Assembly (NCBI GenBank): GCA_035370245.1
Contig: DAOOVO010000007.1
Coordinates: 8,556-72,555 of the forward strand
Length of the DNA: 64,000 nucleotides
Source of the DNA: Pseudobacteroides sp035370245
Lineage (GTDB): Bacteria; Bacillota; Clostridia; Acetivibrionales; DSM-2933
Direction: 5' to 3'
Made by a program: the position numbers and the translations under genes. The first letter of the stretch is position 1. Each line of letters opens with the position of its first letter. Positions 36,287-45,024 of the stretch are shown one piece after another. Below the pieces are notes generated by a model. That model was given only the letters and a program-made list of their open reading frames with translations, did no database searches and had not been told where the DNA came from.

Positions 36287-36574
36287 ATGTTAAACAAATA
36301 TGAGTCAATTTTCATTATTAATACTGAGGTTGGTGAAGAAACAATAAAAGCTCTTGTAGAAAAAATCAAGGGACTTTTAGAGACTTCTGCACAATTGGAA
36401 AGTATTGATGAATGGGGTAAAAAGAAGTTGGCATATACAATAGATGACTGTACTGAAGGTTATTATGTATTGGTTAACTTTGCAGCAGAACCAAGTTTCC
36501 CTCATGAGCTCGAAAGAATATACAAAATTACAGATGGCATAATTAAATATATGATTATCAAAAAGGAAAAATAA
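36287..36574 (+). CDS. rpsF: 30S ribosomal protein bS6
   Basis: A 95-residue bS6 with the conserved opening YESIFIINTEVGEETIKALVEKIKGLL and the middle WGKKKLAYTIDDCTEGYYVLVNF. It pairs with bS18 in the platform of the small subunit. It starts after GGGAGGAGG. First gene of rpsF-ssb-rpsR, probably autoregulated through the leader. Confidence 0.98.
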   Translation: MLNKYESIFIINTEVGEETIKALVEKIKGLLETSAQLESIDEWGKKKLAYTIDDCTEGYYVLVNFAAEPSFPHELERIYKITDGIIKYMIIKKEK

Positions 36575-36583
36575 GGTGATTTT

Positions 36584-37000
36584 ATGAATAAAGCCATTCT
36601 AATGGGAAGACTTACAAGAGATCCTGAATTAAGGTACACAAGTACAAGCAATATACCTGTGTGCAGTTTTACTCTTGCTGTTAATAGAGCTTATTCTAAA
36701 CAGGGGGAAGAAAAGCAGGCGGATTTTATACCGATAGTTGCATGGAACAAGCTTGCCGAATTCTGCAGCAAGTACTTCCAGAAGGGTCAGCAGGTTGCCG
36801 TAGTTGGGCGTATTCAGACCAGAACATGGGACGACAATGAAGGAAAACGCCACTATGTTACTGAAGTTATTGCTGATGAGGCATTTTTTGCCGATAGTAA
36901 GAAGTCTGATGAGGCATCTTCCAAGCCTTCTTTCGGCGGAGGAAGTACTGGTGAGGATGGTTTTTATCCTATTGCTGCTGATGATGAGTTGCCATTCTAA
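36584..37000 (+). CDS. ssb: Single-stranded DNA-binding protein
   Basis: A 138-residue SSB: OB fold with MNKAILMGRLTRDPELRYTSTSNIPVCSFTLAVNR, IVAWNKLAEFCSKYFQKGQQVAVVGRIQTRTW, a flexible Gly/Ser linker and the C-terminal acidic tip ADDELPF that recruits partner proteins. It protects single strands at forks. Nine bases after rpsF; the start follows AAGGTG. Confidence 0.98.
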   Translation: MNKAILMGRLTRDPELRYTSTSNIPVCSFTLAVNRAYSKQGEEKQADFIPIVAWNKLAEFCSKYFQKGQQVAVVGRIQTRTWDDNEGKRHYVTEVIADEAFFADSKKSDEASSKPSFGGGSTGEDGFYPIAADDELPF

Positions 37001-37095
37001 TTATATAAAAGTATAATTTTAAATTACTTTTATATTAATGCGTTAATAATCGAGTCTCATATATATATGTGATTGTTCGAAAGGAGGTTTTTTGA

Positions 37096-37386
37096 ATGCC
37101 AAGCGGAAAAAAGGAAAAAAGCAGCGGAAAAGATATGTATGATAAAGGCGAAGGTAAAGGCGGAATGAGAATAAGAAGGGCAAAGAAAAAAGTTTGTGCC
37201 TTCTGTGTAGATAAAGTTACTGAGATTGATTACAAGGATGTAGCTAAGATTCGCAAATTCATATCCGAAAGAGGTAAGATACTTCCGAGGAGAATTTCCG
37301 GAAACTGTGCCAAACATCAGCGTCAGTTGACTATGGCAATTAAAAGAGCAAGACATGTTGCACTTTTGCCATATACAGCTGAATAA
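37096..37386 (+). CDS. rpsR: 30S ribosomal protein bS18
   Basis: A 96-residue bS18 with a long basic, Gly/Lys-rich N-terminal extension (residues 1-30) before the core KKVCAFCVDKVTEIDYKDVAKIRKFISERGKILPRRISGNCAKHQRQLTMAIKRARHVALLPY. The cysteines in CAFC and NCAKH mark the zinc-type form. The ATG follows AAAGGAGG. A strong terminator closes the operon. Confidence 0.98.
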   Translation: MPSGKKEKSSGKDMYDKGEGKGGMRIRRAKKKVCAFCVDKVTEIDYKDVAKIRKFISERGKILPRRISGNCAKHQRQLTMAIKRARHVALLPYTAE

Positions 37387-37387
37387 T

Positions 37388-37427
37388 AAATTAAAAGCCT
37401 ATAGAAAAATCTATAGGCTTTTAATTT
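37388..37427 (+). terminator. Terminator of rpsF-ssb-rpsR
   Basis: A perfect 18-bp stem (AAATTAAAAGCCTATAGA and its complement) with a four-base loop starts right at the rpsR stop codon; the 3' arm is T-rich. Confidence 0.92.
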
Positions 37428-37486
37428 ATTGTTTTAGGAATGGAATTTTAGGAAAAGCTAAAAAATAATGGTATGGAGATTGTTTT

Positions 37487-38332
37487 ATGGTAAGGATAGG
37501 TTATCTTGGTCCTAAGGGGACATTTTCCCAGGAAGCTACATTAAGATATATACAGGGAAGAAACATAAAAGATTATGAGATTTATGAATATAGTGGAATA
37601 GCTGATTTGATATTGGCTGTTGAAAACAAGGAAATTGATGAAGGTGTGGCTCCTATAGAGAATTCTTTGGAAGGTGCCGTCAATATAACTTTAGATATGC
37701 TTGCTGCCGATGTCAATCTCATGATAAAGGATGAGGTGGTAATAACCATTGTTCAAAATTTTCTAATTAAAAAAGGAGCCGATCCGGACAAAATACGGTG
37801 CATTGTTTCCCACCCGCAGCCCATAGGTCAGTGCAGGAAATTCATACATAGCAAGTATCCCGACGCAGAGATTAAATATGTTTACAGTACGGCAGGGGCT
37901 GCCGAAGAGGTTGCACAAAGTGACGGGAGCAAGGCTGCCATCGGTTCTGCCATCGCAGCAAAAGTATATGATCTTGAAATACTTGAAAAAGGCATACAGG
38001 ATAGTGAAGTCAATGCTACAAGATTTGCTGTTATAGCCGCTAATGACAGTGAAAGAACGGGAAACGACAAGACATCCATTGTTTTCTCAACAGAGGATAA
38101 GCCGGGAAGCTTATATCGAATTCTGGACATATTTAATCTTTGGGATATAAATATGACAAGAATCGAGTCGAGGCCTGCAAAAAATGAATTGGGGAAATAC
38201 ATATTCTTTATAGATATTCTTGGACACAGGGATGATCCCGATTTAAGGGATGCTCTTACCATGATAAAAAGAAAGTCATCGTTTTTTAAATTTTTGGGAT
38301 CATATCCTATTTATGAATATGCGGATATTTAA
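37487..38332 (+). CDS. pheA: Prephenate dehydratase
   Basis: A 281-residue prephenate dehydratase, which makes phenylpyruvate for phenylalanine synthesis. The N-terminal RIGYLGPKGTFSQEA, the middle VAPIENSLEGAVNITLD and the catalytic-loop segment VNATRFAVIA are present. A C-terminal ACT domain (about 195-275; TSIVFSTEDKPGSLYRILDIFNLWDINMTRIESRPAK) carries the phenylalanine-binding ESRP motif for feedback inhibition. There is no fused chorismate mutase. It is monocistronic. Confidence 0.96.
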   Translation: MVRIGYLGPKGTFSQEATLRYIQGRNIKDYEIYEYSGIADLILAVENKEIDEGVAPIENSLEGAVNITLDMLAADVNLMIKDEVVITIVQNFLIKKGADPDKIRCIVSHPQPIGQCRKFIHSKYPDAEIKYVYSTAGAAEEVAQSDGSKAAIGSAIAAKVYDLEILEKGIQDSEVNATRFAVIAANDSERTGNDKTSIVFSTEDKPGSLYRILDIFNLWDINMTRIESRPAKNELGKYIFFIDILGHRDDPDLRDALTMIKRKSSFFKFLGSYPIYEYADI

Positions 38333-38478
38333 AAGTATGCGGGAAATAAAGTTGATGTGTGTTCTATCCGGACTGCGGTATGTTATAATATAGAATCATA
38401 GCTTTTGTGTTTTCTTTATTAAATATCTTTTAATATAAATATCTTTTGAGAATGACTAAATTATACTGGAGTGGTTAG

Positions 38479-38814
38479 ATGGCTTTGTTTGATAAGGAAA
38501 TTGACATTACACGCAATATAAAAATTATAGAGTGGCTTAAAAGTGAGCTTTTGACAGATATCGCAGCATTATTCAAGATACTTGTAAACGGTGCAAAGGA
38601 AGAGGTTCACGAGGCTGTTACCGAAAGCCTTTCAAATATAATTTTAATTTGCTATTTGCTAGGTAAAAGGCTTGGTATAAGTTATAATTCCATTGAAATG
38701 AAAATAGAAAACAAAATTAAGTTGGGCTTGGTTGAAGAGCACGATGTTGAAAAGTACTATGGTGATCTATCGGAGTTAACAAGACATTTGAATTGTTCCA
38801 GAATCAGGAAGTAA
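38479..38814 (+). CDS. MazG-like family protein
   Basis: A 111-residue all-helical protein matching the MazG-like family that precedes gdpP in clostridia. The NTP-pyrophosphatase acid residues are partly conserved (KEEVHEAVTESLSNIILICYLLGKRLGISY). Catalytic activity is uncertain because the usual EExxE pair is incomplete. It lies nine bases before gdpP and is likely cotranscribed. Confidence 0.75.
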   Translation: MALFDKEIDITRNIKIIEWLKSELLTDIAALFKILVNGAKEEVHEAVTESLSNIILICYLLGKRLGISYNSIEMKIENKIKLGLVEEHDVEKYYGDLSELTRHLNCSRIRK

Positions 38815-38823
38815 GGTGGCGAA

Positions 38824-40833
38824 ATGGACAATAAAAAGTTTGTTTGGGCTTTTATACCCAGAGCAAGTACTTATTTAGTAATAATATTAATTATGGTAAT
38901 CGTTCTGACAATATTGGAATTTTGGGTCGGTATTGCGGGATTTATTCTTTTTGCTTTTCTTGTTTTTTATAATATCAGGCAGGAATATAAAAAACAGAAT
39001 CAGCTTACCCAGTATATAGAAGACTTGACTTTTCACCTGGATACGGCAACAAAGGATACATTGCTGAATTTTCCCCTTCCATTTGTTGTTTTGGAGTTGG
39101 ATGGTACCATAATATGGTATAATCCTCCGTTTAGGGATATATTTGGCGACAAGGACCTTTTGGAGAAAAATATAACATCCCTTGCAAGTGAGTTAGAGCC
39201 CAAAAAAATACTTGACGGACAACCTAAAATCAATAAAAATATATTAATAAACCAAAGAAATTATAATATTCTCGGTAATTTTGTCAAAGCAGAAAAGAAA
39301 AGCGATAAAGGCGAATTTATTCTTATGCTGTATCTTTTGGACAACACCGAATTTGTCGAACTGCAAAAAAAATATAGTGAAGAAAAGGTTTGCATAGGGC
39401 TTATAGTTATTGATAACTATGATGAATTGATGCAGAGTCTGGAGGATTCATTAAGGCCGCAGCTTTTAGCGGAGATCGATAAGAAATTGGTTGGCTGGGT
39501 GAGCCATACAGGCGGTATCATAAAGAAGTTTGAAAGGGATAAGTATTTCTTTGTATTTGAGAACAAATATTTAAAGGAGTTTGAGGATAAAAAGTACGAA
39601 ATATTGGACATGGTAAAGGAAATAAATATAGGCAACAAGATACCTGTCACACTGAGCATTGGATTTGGAATTAACGGAAAAACAATAATTGAAAGCTTCT
39701 CTTATGCAAATGCTTGTATTGATATAGCCCTTGGCAGGGGCGGCGACCATGTTGTAATAAGAAACGGTGAAAACTTCAGCTTTTTTGGAGGGAAAACAAG
39801 AGAGCTGGAAAAAAGGACGAGAGTAAAAGCAAGGGTTATAGCTTATGCATTAAGGGAACTTATAGACCAGTCACCGGAAGTTCTTATAATGGGGCATGAA
39901 AATTGTGATATTGATTGCCTTGGCGGCGCTTTAGGCATATGCAGGATAGTAAGAAACAGGAATAAAAATGTCCATATAGTATTAAACAGCTCAAATCCTA
40001 CAATAGAAAATCTATTGTCTAAAATAGAAAAAAATCCTGATTATTCGGGTGTTTTCATAAATAGTAGTGAGGCATTGGACAGAATAACCAAAAAGACATT
40101 GCTTATAATAATAGATACTCATAGACCTTCTTTTACAGAAAGTCCTGAGCTTATAAAATTTACAAATCAAATTGTTGTTATCGATCATCATAGAAGGGGT
40201 GCAGATTATATTCAGGATGCTGTGCTGACATATCAGGAAACATATGCATCATCTACCTGTGAATTGGTAACTGAAATTTTGCAATACGTGGAAGAAAAGA
40301 TTCATCTCAATCAGATTGAAGCTGAAGCACTATATGCAGGGATTGTTGTGGATACAAAGAATTTTACATTCAAGACAGGTGTTAGAACATTTGAAGCAGC
40401 ATCATTCTTGAGGCGGCAGGGGGTTGATACCGTTTCTGTCAAGCAGCTTTTCCAGAATGATATTGAAACTTATGTCAATATTTCCAACATCGTCAGGAGT
40501 GCGGAGATAATTTGTGAAAGGATAGCTGTTTCGGTATGTCCTCAAAATATAAAAAATCCTCAACTCATATCTGCTCAAGCGGCCGATCAGCTTTTAAGCT
40601 TATTGGGAATAGCAGCGGCATTTGTGCTGAGTGTTAATGGAAATGTGGTAGTCATAAGCGGAAGATCTCTAGGTGAGATAAATGTGCAGATGATCCTAGA
40701 AAAGTTGGGCGGTGGAGGGCACCTGTCAATAGCCGGAGCACAACTTGAAGGAATTTCAATAGAAAGTGCCATAGAAAAGCTAAAGTGTGCTATAATTGAA
40801 TATACTAACGAGACTGGTTCAAGTAGCAGTTAG
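38824..40833 (+). CDS. gdpP: Cyclic-di-AMP phosphodiesterase GdpP
   Basis: A 669-residue DHH-DHHA1 phosphodiesterase that hydrolyses c-di-AMP at the membrane. It has two N-terminal spans (about 17-50), a PAS-like domain (about 60-160), a degenerate GGDEF domain (about 170-300; no GGDEF signature, LGRGGDHVVIR instead), then the DHH domain with GHENCDIDCLGGALG and VVIDHHRRG near residue 452, and a C-terminal DHHA1 with GGGGHLSIAGAQLEG. The length is normal for YybT. It is followed by rplI and dnaB as in Bacillus. Confidence 0.95.
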   Translation: MDNKKFVWAFIPRASTYLVIILIMVIVLTILEFWVGIAGFILFAFLVFYNIRQEYKKQNQLTQYIEDLTFHLDTATKDTLLNFPLPFVVLELDGTIIWYNPPFRDIFGDKDLLEKNITSLASELEPKKILDGQPKINKNILINQRNYNILGNFVKAEKKSDKGEFILMLYLLDNTEFVELQKKYSEEKVCIGLIVIDNYDELMQSLEDSLRPQLLAEIDKKLVGWVSHTGGIIKKFERDKYFFVFENKYLKEFEDKKYEILDMVKEINIGNKIPVTLSIGFGINGKTIIESFSYANACIDIALGRGGDHVVIRNGENFSFFGGKTRELEKRTRVKARVIAYALRELIDQSPEVLIMGHENCDIDCLGGALGICRIVRNRNKNVHIVLNSSNPTIENLLSKIEKNPDYSGVFINSSEALDRITKKTLLIIIDTHRPSFTESPELIKFTNQIVVIDHHRRGADYIQDAVLTYQETYASSTCELVTEILQYVEEKIHLNQIEAEALYAGIVVDTKNFTFKTGVRTFEAASFLRRQGVDTVSVKQLFQNDIETYVNISNIVRSAEIICERIAVSVCPQNIKNPQLISAQAADQLLSLLGIAAAFVLSVNGNVVVISGRSLGEINVQMILEKLGGGGHLSIAGAQLEGISIESAIEKLKCAIIEYTNETGSSSS

Positions 40834-40903
40834 GATTTAAAAGACAATGCAATAGGATAAAAGTTTTATATGGCTTATAAATATAACCTTAGGGGGGATT
40901 TTA

Positions 40904-41350
40904 ATGAAAGTAATATTAAAAGCTGATGTAAAAGGATTGGGTAAAAAAGACAGTTTGGTTGACGTAAGTGACGGATATGCAAGAAACTATTTGATACCGA
41001 AGGGATTGGCATTAGAAGCAACTTCATCCAATATAAATGTTATGAAAAACAAAAATGAAGCCGATAAGCTTAGGAAGGAAAGAGAGCTTGCTAAAGCTAA
41101 GGAAATGGCTGAGAAAATTAAAGATATTACTCTTGTATTTAAGGCTAAAGCCAGTGAAGGCGGAAAGCTTTTCGGTTCCATTACAAATAAGGATGTTGCG
41201 GACAAGCTCAAGGCAGATTTCAAGCTGGATGTAGATAAAAAACAAATAATTCTTGACGATGTAATAAAGTCATTAGGGACAACAGAAGCAAACGTAAAGC
41301 TATATCCTGAGGTAAGTGCAAAACTCAAAATAAAGATTGAAAATGAATAA
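40904..41350 (+). CDS. rplI: 50S ribosomal protein bL9
   Basis: A 148-residue bL9: MKVILKADVKGLGKKDSLVDVSDGYARNYLIPKGLALEA at the N-terminus, a central helix (KNKNEADKLRKERELAKAKEMAEKI) and the C-terminal domain with GGKLFGSITNKDVADKL. It starts after GGGGGG, 70 bases beyond gdpP. Confidence 0.98.
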   Translation: MKVILKADVKGLGKKDSLVDVSDGYARNYLIPKGLALEATSSNINVMKNKNEADKLRKERELAKAKEMAEKIKDITLVFKAKASEGGKLFGSITNKDVADKLKADFKLDVDKKQIILDDVIKSLGTTEANVKLYPEVSAKLKIKIENE

Positions 41351-41367
41351 AGAGGGTGCAGTTAAAA

Positions 41368-42705
41368 ATGGATTTGGGTTCTTTTAGAAGAGTACCGCCT
41401 CAGAATATTGAAGCCGAACAGTCTGTTTTGGGCTCAATGCTTCTTGATAAAGAAGTAATCCCTGTGGTGACTGAAATATTGAAAAGTGAGGATTTTTATA
41501 GGGCTGATCACAAGGAAATTTTTGAAGCTATAATGGATCTTTTTGATGCCGGAGAGCCGATAGATCTCATTACAGTTTCAGAGCAGCTGAAGCTACGTGG
41601 TACAATAGATAATATAGGAGGGCTCGAATACCTTACCAATATAGCAAGTGCAGTGCCAACAACTGCAAATGCAAAGCATTATGCGAAGATTGTTGAAGAA
41701 AAGTCAACATTAAGAAAGCTTATAAAGGCATCGTCGGAAATTGTCAATATGGGGTATGAAGCCTCGGAAGAGCTTTCTTATATAGTTGATAAGGCGGAAA
41801 AAAGTATTTTTGATGTATTGCAAAAAAGGGGCACTCAAGGGTTTTCTCCCATTAAGGATGTCTTGGTTGATACATTTAACAAGCTGGAAGAACTTTATAA
41901 TAATAAAGGTCATATTACCGGAATACCTACTAGGTTTGTGGATCTTGACCATAAAACATCAGGCCTTCACAATTCGGACCTAATACTTATAGCTGCAAGA
42001 CCTGCTATGGGTAAGACTGCATTTGCACTTAACATTGCTCAGAATGCAGCTATATATTCAGGAGTTCCTGTGGCAATTTTCAGTCTTGAAATGTCAAAGG
42101 AACAGCTTGTAAGCAGAATTTTGTGCAGTGAAGCAATGGTGGACAGCCAAAAGGTAAAGACAGGTAAGCTTGAAGATGAGGATTGGAAAAAAATTGCCCG
42201 TGCTTTAGGACCTTTATCCGAGGCACCGATTTATATAGATGATACGCCAGGTATATCAATATCTGAAATTAGAGCAAAATGCAGAAGGCTTAAGCTGGAA
42301 AAAAATTTGGGGTTGGTTGTTATAGACTATCTCCAGCTTATGCAGGGCAGAGGCAGAAGCGAGAGCAGACAGCAGGAAATTTCCGAAATTTCCAGGTCAT
42401 TAAAGATATTGGCAAAGGAATTGAATGTTCCGGTCATTACTCTTTCGCAGCTTAGCCGTGCGGCTGAGCAAAGAGCCGATCACAGACCGATATTAAGTGA
42501 CTTGAGAGAGTCGGGTGCTATTGAGCAGGATGCCGATATTGTTATGTTTTTGTACAGGGATGATTATTACAATCCCGATACAGACAAGAAGAATATAGCA
42601 GAGGTTATTTTAGCCAAGCACAGAAGCGGCTCTACAGGGACAATCGAGCTTACATGGCTTGGTGCTTATACTAAGTTTGCCAATATGGAAAAATACAGGA
42701 CATAA
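41368..42705 (+). CDS. dnaB: Replicative DNA helicase
   Basis: A 445-residue hexameric replicative helicase. It has the N-terminal primase-interacting domain (RVPPQNIEAEQSVLGSMLLDKE), a linker and the RecA-like C-terminal domain with Walker A ARPAMGKTAF near residue 211, Walker B LGLVVIDYLQLM, SQLSRAAEQR and the C-terminal VILAKHRSGSTGTIELTW. The ATG at 41368 is preferred, 11 bases after AGAGGG; an in-frame GTG at 41356 overlaps that site. No intein is present. Called dnaC in Bacillus. Confidence 0.97.
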   Translation: MDLGSFRRVPPQNIEAEQSVLGSMLLDKEVIPVVTEILKSEDFYRADHKEIFEAIMDLFDAGEPIDLITVSEQLKLRGTIDNIGGLEYLTNIASAVPTTANAKHYAKIVEEKSTLRKLIKASSEIVNMGYEASEELSYIVDKAEKSIFDVLQKRGTQGFSPIKDVLVDTFNKLEELYNNKGHITGIPTRFVDLDHKTSGLHNSDLILIAARPAMGKTAFALNIAQNAAIYSGVPVAIFSLEMSKEQLVSRILCSEAMVDSQKVKTGKLEDEDWKKIARALGPLSEAPIYIDDTPGISISEIRAKCRRLKLEKNLGLVVIDYLQLMQGRGRSESRQQEISEISRSLKILAKELNVPVITLSQLSRAAEQRADHRPILSDLRESGAIEQDADIVMFLYRDDYYNPDTDKKNIAEVILAKHRSGSTGTIELTWLGAYTKFANMEKYRT

Positions 42706-42714
42706 TGATCTTAT

Positions 42715-44160
42715 ATGAATAGTAGCATAATTGATAAAGTATTAAATACAATTAAATATAATAATCTTATTAATGTTGGGGAAACCGTAATAGTAGGTAT
42801 TTCCGGAGGACCTGATTCGGTTTGTCTCGTCCATGTTTTGAATACAATCTCATCTATATATAATTTTAAAATAATTGCTGTTCACATAAACCACATGCTA
42901 AGGGGAGAAGAAGCGGAATGTGATGAAAAGTATGCAAGGGAATTTTGCGAAAGACTGTCAATAGAGTTTTATTCGGAAAAGATAGATGTAAGAAAAATCT
43001 CTAAAGAAGAATCCATTTCAATAGAAGAAGCAGGGCGGATTGCAAGATATAGACAATTTCAGATTTATGCAGCAAATAAAAATGCACAGAAGATAGCTGT
43101 TGCACATAATAAAAATGATAATGCCGAAACGGTTATTATGAATATTATTAGAGGAACAGGAACCGATGGTCTAAAGGGCATACAGTATAAAAGACATAAT
43201 ATCATAAGGCCTCTTTTAGACGTTTATAGGTATGAGATTGACAGCTATTGTTTATTAAACGATTTAAAACCGAGAATTGACAGTTCTAATATGGAGAGCA
43301 TATATACCAGAAACAAAATTCGGTTAGAGCTCATACCATTTATTAATAAAAGCTTTAATACCGATATAATAGAAAATATTGGCAGGACATCGAAGATAGT
43401 CAGTTGTGATCTGGAATTCATTGAGGATTATACAGCTAGGGCCCTTGAAAAATGCATAGTAGAAAAAAATTTTGACAAAATTAGGCTTGATATTGGAATT
43501 TTAAAGGATTTTCATGATTCCATAAAGAATAGAATATTGAGGAAAGTTGTTAAAGATATAAAAGGGAATCTAAACGGGATTGAAAAAAAACATATTGATT
43601 TGTTGTCTGATATAGCTTTTAATGGCAGAACCGGTGCTATGATCTGTCTTCCTGGAAAGATTGTTGGAGAAAAGTCTTATAATATTCTTACTGTTTCATG
43701 CGAAGAAAACGGTAAAAAAGCAAAAACAAAAGGAATGGAATATAATGAATTCGAAATAAGAATAACAATACCTGGGAGGATTTCCTTTGAATTCAATAAC
43801 AGGCGTTATTGTCTGGAATCGGAGATTTTAAGCTTACAAGAAGCAAAGAAAACAAATGTTTTTAAATGCAAAGCAGAAGAAAAAGTACAATATTTTGATT
43901 ATGAAGTATTGAAAATGGGAATATATTTGAGAAAAAGGAAAGAAGGAGATTTGTTCAAGCCATTAAATGGAAGAGGGACAAAAAAACTCAAGGACTATTT
44001 CATTGACAAAAAGATTCCGCGAGACGAAAGAGACAAAATACTTTTAGTAGCAACAGGAAATGAAATTGTTTGGGTTGTGGGCAATAAAACAAGTGATAAA
44101 TTTAAAGTAAATGAAAATACTAAATATATATTAAAGCTGGAATTTAAGGACGATGTGTAA
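42715..44160 (+). CDS. tilS: tRNA(Ile)-lysidine synthase
   Basis: A 481-residue TilS, which converts C34 of the AUA-reading tRNA-Ile to lysidine. The PP-loop SGGPDS lies at about residues 30-35, followed by the family HINHMLRGEEAECDE and VAHNKNDNAETVIMNIIRGTGTDGLKGI segments and the C-terminal TilS domain ending KEGDLFKPLNGRGTKKLKDYFIDKKIPRDERD. The ribosome site before the ATG is weak, nine bases past dnaB, so translation may depend on coupling. Followed by hpt and ftsH as in Bacillus. Confidence 0.95.
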   Translation: MNSSIIDKVLNTIKYNNLINVGETVIVGISGGPDSVCLVHVLNTISSIYNFKIIAVHINHMLRGEEAECDEKYAREFCERLSIEFYSEKIDVRKISKEESISIEEAGRIARYRQFQIYAANKNAQKIAVAHNKNDNAETVIMNIIRGTGTDGLKGIQYKRHNIIRPLLDVYRYEIDSYCLLNDLKPRIDSSNMESIYTRNKIRLELIPFINKSFNTDIIENIGRTSKIVSCDLEFIEDYTARALEKCIVEKNFDKIRLDIGILKDFHDSIKNRILRKVVKDIKGNLNGIEKKHIDLLSDIAFNGRTGAMICLPGKIVGEKSYNILTVSCEENGKKAKTKGMEYNEFEIRITIPGRISFEFNNRRYCLESEILSLQEAKKTNVFKCKAEEKVQYFDYEVLKMGIYLRKRKEGDLFKPLNGRGTKKLKDYFIDKKIPRDERDKILLVATGNEIVWVVGNKTSDKFKVNENTKYILKLEFKDDV

Positions 44161-44191
44161 TGTAAATCGGATCTAACAGGGGGAGACAAAA

Positions 44192-44725
44192 TTGAACGAA
44201 ATTAAGAAGATTTTAATCAGCAAAGATGAACTAAATGAAAAAGTAAGGGAATTGGGCAATAAAATATCCATGGATTATGAAGGTAAGGAACTTATAATGG
44301 TTGGAGTGCTTAAGGGGGGATTTATTTTCCTGGCTGATCTTATCAGGGCGTTAAAAATTCCCGTTGAAATTGATTTTATATCGGTTTCAAGTTATGGAAA
44401 CTCTTCAAAATCCTCGGGAGTAGTAAGGATTATAAAGGATATTGATGTTTCAATTACCAATAAGCATGTAATAATTGTTGAAGATATTGTAGATACGGGA
44501 CTTACGCTAAAGTACCTTAAGGAAATGCTTTATACCAGAGGACCGAAGGATGTGAAAATCATCGCTGCCCTTGATAAACCTTCAAGGAGAAAGGTTGATA
44601 TAGAAATTGATTATAAGGGATTTTCCATTCCCGACGAATTTGTTGTAGGATATGGATTGGACTTTGCAGGTAGATACAGGAATTTGCCTGATGTATGCAT
44701 AATAAATGAGGAAGCATATAAATAG
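44192..44725 (+). CDS. hpt: Hypoxanthine phosphoribosyltransferase
   Basis: A 177-residue purine-salvage enzyme. The PRPP motif VIIVEDIVDTGLTL (about residues 91-104) and the substrate-loop PDEFVVGYGLDFAGRYRNLPD are diagnostic. The start is a TTG at 44192, six bases after GGGGGAG. It sits between tilS and ftsH, a widely conserved order in Firmicutes. Confidence 0.95.
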   Translation: MNEIKKILISKDELNEKVRELGNKISMDYEGKELIMVGVLKGGFIFLADLIRALKIPVEIDFISVSSYGNSSKSSGVVRIIKDIDVSITNKHVIIVEDIVDTGLTLKYLKEMLYTRGPKDVKIIAALDKPSRRKVDIEIDYKGFSIPDEFVVGYGLDFAGRYRNLPDVCIINEEAYK

Positions 44726-44883
44726 CAAGGCAATAATGTTTCAAGGACCAACCGAACAATAGGGTATTAAATCCGAATCAATGGTATTATACAAAAAATA
44801 TTAGAATAATGTATTTTTTAAATACCCTTATTGAGTTTTATAAAACTATATGTTAATATATAGTACTGTATAATCATGTTAAA

Positions 44884-44938
44884 ATGACCGTACTTTTTAC
44901 ATTTTGAAATTATGACCGTACTTTTTTAGGTTTTGACA
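44884..44938. mobile_element. Putative solitary IS21-like terminus
   Basis: Two similar 26-27-base copies (ATGACCGTACTTTTTACATTTTGA and ATGACCGTACTTTTTTAGGTTTTGA) stand 28 bases apart. Read on the minus strand the block begins TGTCAAAACC and repeats AAAAAGTACGGTCAT, the layout of IS21-type ends, which start with TG and hold repeated transposase sites. No transposase or second end is present in the window, so it would be a relic. The identification is inference. Confidence 0.4.
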
Positions 44939-45024
44939 AGATGAAAAGTTTAACCACTTTTATATGAGTATTGGAATTTTAGATATGAAGTAATGTTTTT
45001 ATAAAATAATAAGGAGTGAGCTGT

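Noticed and set aside
44761..44828. AGGGTATT/AATACCCT inverted repeat after hpt
   Set aside because: Eight base pairs across a 52-base loop is too weak to call a terminator.
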